This document shows, piece by piece, positions 1-13,600 of a stretch of 64,000 nt of DNA. The DNA is from Bursaphelenchus xylophilus. Lineage: Eukaryota; Nematoda; Chromadorea; Rhabditida; Aphelenchoididae. Within the stretch, counting starts at the first letter, position 1; each line of letters opens with the position of its first letter. A program made the position numbers and the translations under genes. The notes beneath the pieces were generated by a model. That model saw nothing but the letters and a program-made list of their open reading frames with translations, made no database searches and had not been told where the DNA came from. The stretch lies in assembly GCA_904066235.2 (NCBI GenBank), contig CAJFCV020000001.1:930001-994000 (forward strand), in the 5' to 3' direction.

Positions 1-2330
1 TTTGTAATATTGAACGTACCACTCTATGCACTTCTCCTGTTGATGCCATTTCTCATACATTTATTTTCTCGTTTCGAGCTGCGCCCGTCCCTTCGCGGCT
101 CGCGGCGATATTTTATACGATCAAACCTTTACACTTTCAACATTTCCGCGTTTTACAGAAATATGCCTCATAGGTTTTTTGTGGAAATATTCTAGTAAGA
201 AGCTAGCATCACAATAGATTCGGAAAAACCACATTTGGACCGAAATGGTTGATACCCGCGGAAGATATACTTGATTTTAGGCCCAAAATTGACCAAAATT
301 AAAAATTCAATTTCCAAAAATCGATAACAAATCCTATGGTGCTCCGATTTGGACAGTTCTTGGATGTACTAGGACTCCTCGACTTTAATTTAGGGGTAGT
401 TTCCGATTTACAGCTTGTCGCAAAAATTTTAAAAGTGATATGTCAAGTAGGGGTACTTTTTAGGACATTTTTTGTCATAAGTCCCAAATAACGCTTCGAT
501 GGGCTGAACCACTATTATGCCGTTACTCAGTAGGGTACCCTGTTTCATTTTAATATATACGTGCCGACTCGTCCGGAAAGGGTTAAAGTGCAATTTCTCA
601 TATTAGACAACAAAAAGACCAATAGGGAAATGAAAGTGTTCAAAATTGGTATCAAAAAGTATCAAACACGCACAGAAAGACTGATGGTTTTGAAAAGATA
701 GCTTGATTTTATACTCAAGAGCTTGCAACATTCAAAACCGTACCAAGAGTACGAGCAAACTCCTCCCTCCAAAACCAAGAGACTTCTCATGCATCTATGA
801 CATTTCTTTGCTTCAAATTCGGGCACACGTTTATTTCTTTTCGGCGGTATCGTCGACAAAACCCGTACTGTCGAAAAGTGTCCTGTGGCGTTTTTTGGGC
901 CGAATACAAAGGCAAATTAAATCGGGGCTTCCAAAATGCCAGTAAAAACATGGAAAACGAGAAACAAAGGGTTTGCCATCGGTTTGATTGCCGCCTTCAA
1001 CCGTCATTTTGGAATTAGTTTCTGCGGCGAAAAAATGACATCACATGCGGCAACAAATAGTGCCTCTGATCCGAGGGACGAAAACTTGTTAGTAAGGATA
1101 AGAATTCACTCTTCGGAGGCCCGGTTTGAAAGTGGTCGAGGTGCGGCACTCAGATTTCCATACATCCTTAGTGGGAATCCGGGCATCGCACCTTGAGAAC
1201 TTCTTTTGTAAACCGGAACTCTAAAGAGTGAACTCCTTGACGATCAAGCTTTTCCTCTTACTCTTTGGATGTCCAAAAAAATTTTTTTTGCCAAATAAAC
1301 ATTTGAGTCTTACAAATTGCCCTATATAGATCAAATTTTTCACAAATGAGGTCTTCCATGGTGTCCCCTTGCCCAACTGTCTCAAGCCTATACCACAATG
1401 AGCCTCCCCGCAACCCAAAAATTCAAAACTCGTCGCCAATTTCGCCTCTACACTCTCGTACTCTCCCATAGACACCGCAGCGAATGTCTGCGAATTTCCC
1501 ATTCGAAAAGGGAGCGAAGACTGGACGCAGACAGCCCCCGAGGCAACCAATTTTCGCCGCTCTCCTCGCTCAGCGCGCTCTCTGCATGCAGATTATTTGA
1601 GGAGGGAATTCAAGTGCAAAAAATGTGCAGCTGTCGCGGAAATTTCGCCGAAAAAGTTGTATTCCCACAGGGTGGGAATGGAGTGCCTGTATGCAAATTT
1701 ACGATCAGAAAAGTGCGAAATTTGAAAGGCACCGTAAAATTAAGTCATTATTTTTTGTAAAATACGATTGTCGACATCATTACTTATTCTCAAAATCCCC
1801 AAAAATCAATAAATTTCGAAATTCTAGAGATTTTGGTGACCAAAATTACTGTAATTTATAAAAGTACAGTCAGAAAACCATATTTTTTTCGTAATCATCA
1901 TTAAATTTCAGAACATATTCTACAATTACAAGCCAAATTCAGCTTAAAAAATGTCCAAAATCACCAAAAAATCGATAAATTTTGCAAATCTCCTATCAAA
2001 ATTTCCGAAAAAATCAAATTTTTCGTTTCTCATCGACAGTTATGACCAAAATTCGCATCGAACCCACAGATTTCGCTCAAAAAACCCGTTTGAGAGTCCC
2101 TCAATGTCAGAGAGAGCCCATTGAATCTACAAAATGGATGGAAAATCCGTCGAAAACGCACTCGACGATTAAAAGGGGGGCGACTCTGTGGTCGGGGTCA
2201 ACAGCGGGGCCAAACAAAACTCTTTAAACTTCCGCGATCCGCGATGCGAGTTATGTAATGAGGGAAAAGGAAGGGAGAGGAGACGGTTTGATCCGGAAAG
2301 TACTGAGAATTCGGAGGGTCTACCAAGTGC
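1..2330. other. Intergenic, no supported gene
   Basis: I see no exon with acceptable splice signals here. All open frames are short and have no recognisable motif. A GAGCTGCGCCC stretch near position 76 recurs as a local cluster around 24.05-24.15 kb. A GC-richer block lies at about 2160-2330, directly left of the mariner-like element, and I cannot assign a function to it. Confidence 0.6.
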
Positions 2331-2335
2331 AAGTA

Positions 2336-3566
2336 TTAGGGTGTCCCATAAGTCTTGCAAATTTTTGGGTGGTCGACTTGTGCGAATTCTTGTAAGCTTT
2401 GAAACGCATTACGGAGTATGTTGGATGTATTGGTTTAAAGCTTAGATAAAGCGCTTCTAAACCGTATATGACAAAGCCACAGAAGATCCACCTGCTGCCC
2501 ACACTGCCCCGATATTGTACTAGACATTAAGAAAAATTTTGCTTGCCGATTTTAAAATGGATATATGCTTTCTAAAAATAGATCTGTTGGCCCACTAAAC
2601 GTGAAAATAGGACGCATGAGAGCCTTGGATCTTATTCTAGTCCACGCTGCGATACAGGCATGGGCACTTTTGTGGTGGTTTGACCAATATGAAAACTGTT
2701 GGATTCACGTTTTTATGACCTATTTTTTCGACAGTAGAAAGTGTTGGCCGTAGCTGTGCATCGTGTGTAATCTACGCTTGCTTTTGAACATAATGAGGCT
2801 ATAATTACCGCCTGTATCAATTTTTTGCCTTGAGATATACATAATTCAAAATTTTCCGGATTATTTTTAAAATTTACAGAAAATTTTTTAAATTTAGTGT
2901 TTTTTCAGCCCCTGGCACCGCTATTCCAAAATCCTCTTGCTAAGATAAAATACATGTGTCAATGTTTAAAAGACACTGCACTACAAGATTTTTTGTATCC
3001 ATGCCAACTTTTTTGGTATCGAGTAAATGCACCTCATTTTTTCAAATTTTCTTGGGTTAGCGGTAATTCAGAACAAGGTAGCCAACGGATCCGTGCTTAA
3101 ATCGCATAAATCTAACGCTATTTTCATTATGGTAACGGCCCGACCTGAGAAACCATCCTCAAAAAAATTTATACGCAAAAGTATGTACATCGTGATATTC
3201 ACCATGGCGCCTGATACAAGAAACCTGCAGGACAGCGTCATATGCAAGAATTCAGTGGCAAGCGCCGTTTGTTTAGAAACAGAGTACTCAGTAGATTTAT
3301 AAAAAAGTGTGGTTGTAAAGGTACAGCCTCACTTACCAAAGTACGGAATCGTTTTCCTAACCCTTCCCAAAACTGGACAATATTAAAGAATGTCAAGTAT
3401 TTGCCCGGAGGGCACGTGGTTAATTAAAAATTTTTATGCTGTTAACAAGTGTAAGAGATGGTGGTTCTAACAGTACCAATCATTAAGAAGTATAGTTCTC
3501 TGGGCCCTCGAAATGAGACGTTAATTCTTAAACCCAAAAATTTGCAAGACTTATGGGACACCCTAA
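2336..3566. mobile_element. Decayed mariner-like (Tc1/mariner) transposon
   Basis: The two ends are perfect inverted copies of about 34 bp starting TTAGGGTGTCCCATAAGTCT. They are flanked on both sides by TA (2334-2335 and 3567-3568), the target duplication expected of Tc1/mariner elements. The end motif GGTGTCCCATAAGT is typical of mariner termini, and the 1,231-bp length fits an autonomous element. The interior on the + strand has only short, broken frames. Residual matches such as a GGCGCC region near 3205 and TTTCCTAACCC near 3352 could be relics of the transposase DGAP and WPPNSPDLN blocks, but this is inference. It is inactive as read. A shorter relic of the same left part lies at about 36320-36500. 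Confidence 0.8.
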
Positions 3567-3568
3567 TA

Positions 3569-6000
3569 CAACACTTTTCGCAAAAACAAGAGTAGCCCAG
3601 GTGTTAGGATTTGGAAAAAAAGTTGTCCAAGAGTCCGAAAAGGGGACGAAATTTGATTATTCAACTTAGTTACACTTAGTTACGAGGCCAGGAATCTCTG
3701 TAGAACAAAAAAAATATTATTTTTTTAACCGGACAAGTTTTTTTTAACCGGACACCCAAGTATAATATAATTGTCTCATTTTCATCCGATTTTGCATAGA
3801 TAATCCTAACAGATCACTAATCAGTCCCCCAAAGTATCAGCTCTTATTTTTCATCCGCAGCGAAGCTACGAAATAATTTTCCGAGAGAGTACGCAAAATG
3901 AGGAGAGTCGGTCAGACAAAAATTCGCCGTTTCTCCGGAAATTGCGCTCTGCCAAAATCGATTTTGTGAAGAAATATTATACTCCTCAGATAGAATGGGT
4001 ACCGATTTTTTCAATGCCTTCACCGCAAAAAAAAATTTTTTTTATCCAATAGTCTAGTACAAGATCCCAAATTACAATATCCCTCCTTGTGTTAATAAAC
4101 CCCCACTCTAGTCCAATCATCTCCCCATCTTCCTTTACCCTCAATAAACATGTCCTTTAGAGTGATTCGTCTAGAGCAATAAAAAACGAACCAGTCTTGA
4201 CCTGTCGTCCCCCGCACCCATAGAAATCCAAACCTGTATTTTTATTGTTCTTTTACGGGGCCCAAGTTTGCATACTCGGGTCGGGGTATTATGAAATAAT
4301 ATCTGGACCAAAGAATATTTATTTACTGCGGCAGTTTCGAGAGGCAAAAGGTCAAGAAGAGGATGGTGAAGAACTTGATGTTGAAAACCTCGATATCCGG
4401 CGTATTTTCAGCTCACAATATTTTCTGCATCATGTACGACACATTTCAACGATTTTAAGAAATACTAGACCACAAAACCGACAAAAATCAAAGATCCATT
4501 CAGTTGATGTCTAGTACAATATAAAAAAATGTCAAAGAATAGAATCATACAGTAAAAAACGAGGCGCTCTTTTTTCGAATGAAAAGTACATGCGATTTTT
4601 GTATGAAAAATGAAATAAAAAGAGCGATTCACCTTTCGCATGAATTTGATATTGAAGTAGGCAGATTGAACACCAAAGTAATATAAAAAATTTTAATTTT
4701 TAGTGGAAATTAAAGCTTGAGGTCTTAAAGCAGTAAACTTTACAGAAGTAGAAGTCTAAAAAAGACTTTTGAGAGGAAAAAAAATTTAGTAAAGAGGTGG
4801 AAATTTTGAACTAGACAAGGTTAGTGTAAAGTAAGGTCGAAATCTGATTTTCTTTAGGAAAAGACGAAATAAAACTGTTGAATTACTCGTCAATGGAAAG
4901 AATAAGAGTCTACTCGAAATATACACACATTTTTTCCCACTAGTTTGACGAATAAAACCTTGGAATCAACAAATTTTGTCTAAAATTAGGTCGATCCTCA
5001 ATGGTATGCAAAATTTTTGATGCAATCGAAGCCAGATCAGCCAAAAATAATCGCATTTTGGTAGAAAAGTCAATGATCGAGCCTCCCGTTACACCCGGCA
5101 ACTCCTGCCCCGTCTCTTACAGCTCTCCAGCGGCCAAATCAACGCCCACCTTCACCTCGATCGAGAGTACCGTTCCTGCAGCCGAGAAAACGCCCAGCCT
5201 GGGCATATTCGCAATCGAAAAAGGGGGTGCAGGCCCGAAAATGGCAGTGCCAGCCTCCCCGCTCACCCCGCCAAGTCCCGATGCGTTGGCATTTTTGCGC
5301 GCGCATCTCGCTCGACCAGTTGGCTCCGCGAGATAAAATCACAAAATGTGCCCGGCGAGATTAATGTCATCGGCCGTTCGACTGGTCCCCATCCCCAAAA
5401 TCGACCTGATAAGATGTGAAGAGTAATGGCTAGTTGTAAAGTTTGAATAAGTTCGCGTTTGGGACTAATCTTGATCAAGCATCAAGTGTAATACAAGATC
5501 TGATCTAAAAACTCGAATTTATCCTTTCTTACGGCTTTATACGTCTTCTAAGGCCATTTGAGGCTTGTAAGAAATTCTAATTTTACCTTTCACCACAACA
5601 CTTACTGTATTTTCCCGCATTTCAATATCTAAAAAACAAATTTGGTCGTATAAAAAGTCAACCTCAAGTTAAACCTGAAATAAATCTCCAAAATAACTGA
5701 AAATACTAAATTCAGAAGCCAAACATACCAAAAGCCAACTTCGAAGAACGTATTTTACACTTTTCCATCAAAAAAATTATCTCCCGGTAACCTTTCACCG
5801 TATAAAATATCGCCCATTTAGACTTTTTGCGTCTCGCCGCGAACTCCCTGAAACGTCAATTTTTCGGCTCCGTGTTATCCTTTTTCTCGCAAAAAGAGAA
5901 ATTTACGGTCTTTTTTCGTTTCAATTTCTCCTTTTCCAAAAAATTTTTTTCCGACCTCCGAAAACGAGGTTTTTACAGGTTTTCTTGGTGTTGTAGGTAG
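3569..6000. other. Intergenic, relic repeats and one weak GC-rich open frame
   Basis: About 3840-3960 resembles the middle of family C repeats (CGAGAGAGTACGCAAAATGA). The only coding-like stretch is a 111-codon + frame at 5001-5336, rich in Pro, Ser, Ala and Thr and visibly higher in GC than its flanks. It has no domain I recognise and no convincing splice partners. An overlapping minus frame is also open, so the openness may come from composition. I do not call it a gene. Confidence 0.4.
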
Positions 6001-6425
6001 TAAATAGTAATATTTAGATTTTTACTCGTCTTTTGTGGATTTTTTAGGTCAGTTTTCGTGGGATGTGGGAAATTTTGTGGTTTGCGGGTTTAAAATCAGA
6101 TTTTTGATGCTGGTTTTCGTCCAATTTTTTTGCGAGGTGTTGGTTTACAGCTGTCTGAAGGATTGTTGTGACCGTTTATGTAGGCAGGATTTTTAATTTG
6201 GGATTTTTTGCTTTTTTCGGAACCTTTTGGATGTTATACTGGGTATTTATCTAATTTCTTCAATTTATAACTGCGATTTGGCGATACAAAGTTGAAACTT
6301 TGTAGTTAGTTAGCTTTATGTTCTATGTCTCTGTACTGGATGTTCGCGACGGTCATTTTACTCATTTTGGATCTATTTATATTGTTCTTGGCCGTCTTCA
6401 ACGTGTTTTATTTTCAGGGTAAAAC
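5820..6425 (+). promoter_or_regulatory. rpl-21 upstream region and 5' splice acceptor
   Basis: This segment holds pyrimidine-rich blocks and a GC-rich patch near 5830-5870 ahead of the ribosomal protein gene. A strong acceptor, ATTTTCAG, ends at 6418, eight bases before the ATG. That arrangement fits either spliced-leader trans-splicing or a 5' UTR intron, and sequence alone cannot separate the two. Confidence 0.45.
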
Positions 6426-7309
6426 ATGGTGAACCCCAACGGTTACAGACGCGGTACCCGCTATATGTTCAGCCGGGACTTCCGGAAGCACGGAACCGAG
6501 CCCCTTTCCACCTTCTACCGCACCTACAAGCGAGGAGACATCGTCACCATCAAGGGAAATGGTGCCTTCCACAAGGGCATGCCCTTCAAGGTCTACCACG
6601 GAAAGACTGGCCGCGTCTTCAACGTCACCGCTCATGGCCTTGGAGTTATTGTGAACGAGCGTGTCCGGTGAGTTTTTTGAGAAATTATTGCTTGGTCTTT
6701 AGGTATAATGTATAATAGGGCCTTGCTTACTTTCTTAGGAAGGCAATGTTGGAATTTCAGTAGTTGATTTTAATGAGGAGGGAATTTAGGATGTACTCAT
6801 ACCATTTTGTACTGGAATGTAGATTTTTGGGCAACGTTTTACTCGGCTGAAAAATTTTTAAAAATTTTGAGTGTTGCCTAAAATTACTTTAATTTATTAA
6901 AAGAAATAGCTCTTCCGCATCATCTTTTGTCTAATTTAGTCCCCAGCAATTAAAAATTTTTCCCTAGTACAATATGATTTTGCAGCAACCGTATCATCCC
7001 CAAGAGAATCAACGTTCGTGTGGAGCACGTCCGACCCTCTCTTTCTCGTGCCGAGTTCTTGGAACGATGCAAGAAGAACGACCAACAGAAACGCGACGTT
7101 AAGGAAGGCAAAGCTGAATACAGACCACTCAAGAGACAGGTAAATTATATTTCGCATCTCAATTCGCTTTATTTTCTTTTTTATAACAAACAAGATGGTT
7201 TACTTTCGATTTTCAGCCCGCCGGACCTCGTGCCGCCCATCTGATCAAGGTGAACAAATTGAATGCCCCAGAACTGTTGGCTCCAGTCAAATTCGAGATT
7301 GTCGCATAA
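6426..7309 (+). CDS. rpl-21: 60S ribosomal protein L21 (eL21)
   Basis: This encodes a structural protein of the large cytosolic ribosomal subunit. The exons are 6426-6667, 6986-7139 and 7217-7309, joined in phase, giving 162 aa; the family is about 160 aa. The start [17 protein letters not shown] and the block [18 protein letters not shown] are hallmarks of eL21. The basic middle exon carries [17 protein letters not shown]. The ATG is chosen because it lies eight bases after a TTTTCAG acceptor and matches the family N-terminus. The first exon has the strong GC-ending codon preference expected of a highly expressed gene. A poly(A) signal AATAAA occurs at 7341. The CTAGTACAATAT motif found in several other places lies at 6964-6975, just before the second acceptor. 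Confidence 0.97.
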
Positions 7310-7340
7310 GACGGAGCTGTTTTTATTTGTTTTGTTGTTG

Positions 7341-7346
7341 AATAAA
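7341..7346 (+). terminator. poly(A) signal of rpl-21
   Basis: AATAAA lies about 31 bases downstream of the rpl-21 stop codon. Confidence 0.7.
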
Positions 7347-7623
7347 ACCATGTTCTATAAAATATGACATAAATTTGGGTGTTTTGAAATGTTTTCACAT
7401 ATAATTTTACCTTATTTTGGTATACGCATAAAATAGTAATAATTTTATTGTAATAACAATAGGATAGAATACCGGTATTGACAAGGAATCACGGGAATGA
7501 AATAATATTGGGCATGATAATTTGATCCAGTAGTGGGATATGTTGAGCACCGGGAAAGACACATTTTATGCGAAAAGTCTTATCATAAGACACAAATATA
7601 CGGCTAGGGCAGACAAAATACGA

Positions 7624-10600
7624 CTAGGGTATTCTGCATATGTATTCAATAGCAATTTGTGATGGCTTATTGTCTTCATTGATGAAAACAGGATCGGATA
7701 TTACGTTCATCCTCTCCGCTTTTGTGTAGAACTTGACTTCAAAGAGTAGCCGGCGAATCGATGCGGTCTTTGTTGCTACAGTAACACGAGGATAGATGAA
7801 TCGGTGTTCCTTGAACATTTTCGGAGGCTCTTCGGTCTCGTCTCTAAAATATTACAAGGTATTCATGAGACATTCATCAATGTTTTGCTGTCAAGTCCAC
7901 TTACAGGGGCATATTTCTCATTCCTTTCCTCGCCGCATCGTTGATGGCGTGCGTTCTGAGTTCGTTCTCTTCGATTTTGAGTGACCCCGGATCGAGGCAT
8001 TCGTATTCAGCTAGTTTGCTTCTAATGGCTTCTTCCATTTTCTGGAATTTTGTCGAATTTCTTTCGATTCTTGGCAGCGGATCTTGTGGCATGCATAGAC
8101 AGAAATTCTCCGGTATTCCGGCGTCCAGACAAGTGCGAGTTGTTGGGACCAACTCGCGGAATAGGTTGTATCCGCGGTATTTTGAGGCTGGAAAAGAGGA
8201 AATGAATACTAGTATTTTTTGTCAGTCCGTCGGGAAAATAATGTGGATTTTTTCGCACCGTAGAAACGCCCTTCATCGATTTGCGAAGGCTAGCCGCAGT
8301 TGGATGGGACGAGGCGAGACATTTTGTTGCGGAAAATCCACATTATTTTCCCGACAGACGGATAAATCTACACTATTTTCCGATAAATCCACATTATTTT
8401 CCCGACAGACTGATAAATCCACATTATTTTCCCCACGGACTGATAAGTCCACATTATTTTCCCGACAGACTGATAAATCCACATTATTTTCCCGACAGAC
8501 TGATAAATCCACATTATTTTCTCGACAGACTGATAAATACACATTATTTTCCACACAGACTGATAAATCCACATTATTTTCCCGACAGACTGATAAATCC
8601 ACATTATTTTCCCGACAGACTGATAAATCCACATTATTTTCCACACAGACTGATAAATCCACATTATTTTCCCGACAGACTGATAAATCCACATTATTTT
8701 TTCGACAGACTGATAAATCCACATTATTTTCCCGACAGACTGATAAATCCAAATTATTTTCTCGACAGACTGATAAATCCACATTATTTTCTCGACAGAC
8801 TGATAATGCGCATTATTTTCCCGACAGACTGATAAATCCAAATTATTTTCTCGACAGACTGATAAATCCACATTATTTTCTCGACAGACTGATAATGCGC
8901 ATAGACATTTTGTCCCGGGCCGTGCCGTGCAAAAAACACCAAACCTGCCGCTTACCATCCTTATCCTCCTCCACGCCCAATGCCAGCTCCTTCAACGTTC
9001 GATGAATGTCATAATTACTCGTTAGTCGGTTGACATTGGTTTTGAAGTTTCTCATCAAGTCCGGATGCGCTTTTCTGAATCCTTCGGGCAAATAGATTGA
9101 GAAGAGCGGAGCTCGCTCTTCGATCCTCCCGGAATACGAATACTGGACGGCTCCGATTCGATTCCCATGGTCTCCCATTATAACGACGGCGGTGTTGTCC
9201 ATCGCGCCGATTCCCTTGAAGGTCTCTAGGATGTCTCTAAAATTGGGAAGGTTTGTGCAAATTCATACAGTCGCGGACCTGATCCAGTGGCAAAAAACGT
9301 ACCGTTTTGCATCCCGAAAGTATCAAAAATGTAGCAAAATACCTCCCTCTCCAAGTGAAAAAACTCCGATTTCAAAAGCGAGATTTTCAAAACGGAGTTT
9401 TTTCACTTGGAGAGGGAGACATCTTGCCACATTTTTGATACTTTCCGGATGCAAAATGGTACGTTTTTTGTCACCGGATAGGTCCGACATTCGGCGATTT
9501 GCCTACCGTATTTGCTCATCCACCGCCTCCAAATGGAACGAATTGTCATGCGTCAAGGAGGTGAAAAAGTTGAACGAGAAGTGGCAATAATCCTTGTAGA
9601 CTCGAGTGAATTTCTCGAAGAGATCAAAGTGTTGTCCCATGACTGTCTGAAAATACTTAGAATTAGGGGGATGCAGTTTTCATATTGCGTCATTTGCGGT
9701 TGGAAAAGGAAAAATAGACAAAATACGTTCCTTTTTATGGAAAGATTTTGCATATTTTTCACGTTCGGTGAATTCCTAGAGGCCTTATAGTGGAGGACCT
9801 GGTCCAGTGGCAAAAAACATACCATTTTGCATCCGGGAAGTATCAAAAAATGTAGCAAAATGCATCCCTCTCCAACTAAAAAAACTCCGTTTTGAAGGGC
9901 ACGCCTTTCCATCACAAAAAGGGCCGTTTTGAAATCGGAGTTTTTTCACTTGGAGAGGGAGGTATTTTGCGACATTTTTTGATACTTCCCGGATTCAAAA
10001 TGGTACGTTTTTTGCCACTGGATCAGGTCCGCCACATGTGGTAAAAACCCACCTCTCCATGTTCCGTACATTGCCCCAGCTTCGGCCGGATTTGATTCTT
10101 TACATTGAAGATCTCGAATGGCCGAAAATAATAGTCTGTCGGAGGTTTTGTGAATCCTTTATGGTGATGGTAGGCAAAAAGCCCTCGAGAATGGTGCATA
10201 ATGTCGTCGTTGATCATTGTCACGCAGTTCCTCTCTAAAACAGACTTGTAGTGGCGGACCTGATCCAGTGGCAAAAGAACGTATCATTTTGCATTAGGGT
10301 AGTATCAAAAAATGTGGCAAAATACCTCCCTCTCCAAGTGAAAAACTTCGATTTCAAAAGCGCCCCCGCTCTTTTTGTGATAAGACGCGCCCTTCGAAAC
10401 GGAGTTTTTTCACTTGGAGAGGGAGGCATTTTGCCACATTTTTTGATATTTCCCGGATACAGAATGGTACGTTTTTTGCCACTGGATCACGTCCGACTGT
10501 AATTTCAAACAGCATGGCATACTTTTGAACAAATCCCAGAGATGCTCATGGTTTTCGTGAACAACCGGCAGTTCTTCTTTTTGTAGGACTTCTTTCCCGT

Positions 10601-13600
10601 CTCCTCCCACCTGCCTCTCGGGCGTTTTTCCTGCCACAATGGGAAATAGATTCACTCCAGAGTTGTCTCCAATCTTGTTGTAGCCCTTCAGCGTTACGAA
10701 TCCCAATTCCTCCATGAACTTCCATGATTTTGGAGCATGTCGGAGGAATTGATTTCTCGACGTCGAATCCAACACCAGGACGATTAATGATGGCTTCTCA
10801 GGGGTGGATTTTGTCAGCGTCTTCTTTTTGTCCCAAAAATTGAAAAAATTATCAGTAAAATAAAAGATATCAGGACAGGAGATCAAAATGAGCTTAAATT
10901 TGGTATCAAAAAGTTTCACAGTGACCTAACTAGTCTGTTTGGGTCTCTGTGAAACTTTTTGATACCAAAGGGCTGATTTTGATCGCATTTTTCGAGCAGG
11001 CATGGTTCTCGGGACATGATATTTGCGGTTGCAGAAACGACCGTGATTTTTAAGTTGCAATTTGGCTCTACTTTTTTTCAAATTTTTTTCATACACTGGC
11101 TGGATTTTGCACCCGGCAGCTAACCCTGTTAGTTTCGCAAAGGAAAAAATTTTATTTTTTTGTGAAGATGTTATAATAAAACTGCGGTAGAAATATGTGT
11201 AAAACTTTTGACAGTGGCGGACCTGATCCAGTGGCAAAAAAAAAGTACCATTTTGCATTAAGCAAGTATCAAAAAAATGTTGCAAAATACCTCCCTCTCC
11301 AACTGAAAAAACTCCGTTTTGAAGGACCGCCCTTTCCCTCACATGAAATAGGACTTTTTTCACTTGGAGAGGAAGGCATTTTGCTACATTTTTTGATACT
11401 TTCCTCATGCAAAATGGTACGTTTTTTGCCACTGGATCAGGTCCGTCACTGTAAAAAGTTTTATGCATATTTCTTCCGCCGTTTTATTATAACATTTCCA
11501 CAAAAAAGTAAAAAATTTTCCAAGCGAAACTCGCAAGGTTATGGCCAAAAAATATTTTTCTCTCCAACCGCTCTATGCATTTCGCGTACTCTCTTTGCCG
11601 AAAAAATTGTTGAACAGGCTTACCCCCTGCTTCGCATACCCGGCGAACGGCCGTTGATAAATTTTATATTCATCTTTTTTCGTCTCATTCTTCCCGGTTT
11701 GCGGGGTTTCAAAGCAACGGACAACAAACTGATCCATATCAATTTTGGTTCTAGAGTCCATGTAGAGCTAAAAAAAGCAATAAAACACCGATTTAGAGGT
11801 TTAAAATACGTCACGAATAGCATAGAAATAATAATCTTACAGTGAGATTGGTTGGGATCTCATGCATCTCCGTGTTTTTCGGCCTCAACCCTCCGGATAG
11901 CTTTGATACTGTGCATCTGGAAAAGGGATTCATCTATTGTGACGGACCTGATCCGGTGGCAATAAATGTACCATTTTTCATCCGGGAAGTATCAAAAATG
12001 TGGCAAAATACCTCCTTCTCCAAGTGAAAGCATTCCGATTTCAAAAGCCCGCTTGCTCTTTTTAGGACTGGAAGGGCGCGCTTTTGAAATACGTTTTTTT
12101 CACGTATTTGGGGAGGGAGGTATTTTGCTACGTTTTTGATACTTCCCGGATGCAAAATGATACGTTTTTTGCCACTGGATCTGGTCCAACACTGTAACAA
12201 GGGAAATATCCCAAGTGCAACGCTTATATTTTGATAAAAACTTGGCACAAATTTAGAAATTTTTTTTTTCTGAGGTATATGTGAGCGTCCTAACCCGCGC
12301 TTTGCAGAAACAACCGAGATTTTTAGGTCGAAATTTGGCAAAAATGTGACACTTTTTTTGCAAATTTTGGCTTGAAAAGTTTCATGCCTATTTCTACCGT
12401 AGAGAGTAATGTTTCCACAAAAAATCAATTTTTTCCGCGCGAAACTGGCAAAGATACGGCCAAAAACTGTTTTTTCTCTAACCGCTCTCCGAATTCTGCG
12501 TGCTCTCTCAGTGGCAAAGATCGTTGAATATCTCGGCGGTGTCTGCAAAGCGCAAGCCAAAACTTTCAGGAATTGATATGTGGCCTATGCCTGACATGTC
12601 TGCAAGATTTAAAGAAAATCTGAGCATCTTACTTGTAAGCCTTCCCTTGTGAATTTTGTATAAAAACAAGGGTTTTTTGAAATAAAAACTGTTTTTTTCT
12701 TCAAATTTATCCATGTTTTCGCTCAAACCGACCTTATTTTCGCCTTCCTCCGCTTCCATTTTTCGTCCAGGTCGTCATGAATACTCAACACATTCTCCTC
12801 GTCCAGTGTCACAATATCAGGCATGTTTTTGGTGCAACTTAGAGGCCTGAAATTTGCATAAATCAGATATTTCGTAACAAATTTTTTTTTAAAAACATAT
12901 TTTAAAATTTTTTTTGATAAATTTAAAACCGTATTTTACCCTGCAACCCGGAACGAGATGTCATTTTCCCATGGCAAAAGCGATGGGAATTTGCACTCAT
13001 TCTCCAACAAGCTTCCAAAATACGGGAATTGCGCTGGAAATGGGGAATACGAGTCGTTGAGAAGCTGCTCGTATTTTTGATTGCTGAACTGCATCGCGTC
13101 GTTTATCGACTTGGTCACTGTTATACTGAAAATAAATAATTTTTTTTTTCAAAAAAAATATTTTTTTATATTTTAAATTTTTTTAAATTTTTGAAAAAAT
13201 CAAGTTTCCCGGAAAAAATTTGATCAAAAATGGCCTACTTACCTCTTATAGACTACTAAACTGGCACTAAAACACAGAACGACCAAGACCAACGACCTCT
13301 AAAATTGTCAAATTATCAGCCACAAATTTAGACAGTGCGTTTTTGGCGCGTCGCTGAAAAAATCGCGAAAAAAGTGCTTTGCACAGTGCATTTTGAGCCA
13401 AAAACAGCATTTTGAATTTTTGTCGCCAATGCACTCTGGAATTTTGCCTTTGCGCACCGTGCAAACCTCAAAAAAGCCGATTGCACTGTGCAAATCATAT
13501 TTTTCTTGCACAGTTTTCATAAAAAGGTTAAAGTTCCTTATTCTGGCCACAACTTATAATTTTGCGGAAACTAGTCAGAATTAGCCCAAAGTTACAGGGG

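Noticed and set aside
6414..6635. 73-codon minus frame over rpl-21
   Set aside because: Antisense shadow of a highly biased ribosomal protein exon.
8336..8905. Possible CRISPR array
   Set aside because: Units are contiguous with no spacers, the host is a nematode, and the unit equals a transposon end.
8273..8958. 169- and 196-codon minus frames with [14 protein letters not shown] repeats
   Set aside because: Same 30-bp array read on the other strand; no splice continuity with DUF229 exons.
7941..9005. 354-codon + strand open frame
   Set aside because: It is created by the 30-bp array, whose unit lacks stops in several frames on both strands. The true coding in this interval is the minus-strand DUF229 exons.
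9237..10522. Family B as introner elements creating introns
   Set aside because: Splice sites lie outside the element ends in each case, leaving 35-46 bp of ordinary intron, so insertion into existing introns is simpler.
10926..11468. 180-codon minus open frame next to DUF229 exon 7
   Set aside because: It consists of family B and C repeat sequence; DUF229 exons splice past it in phase.
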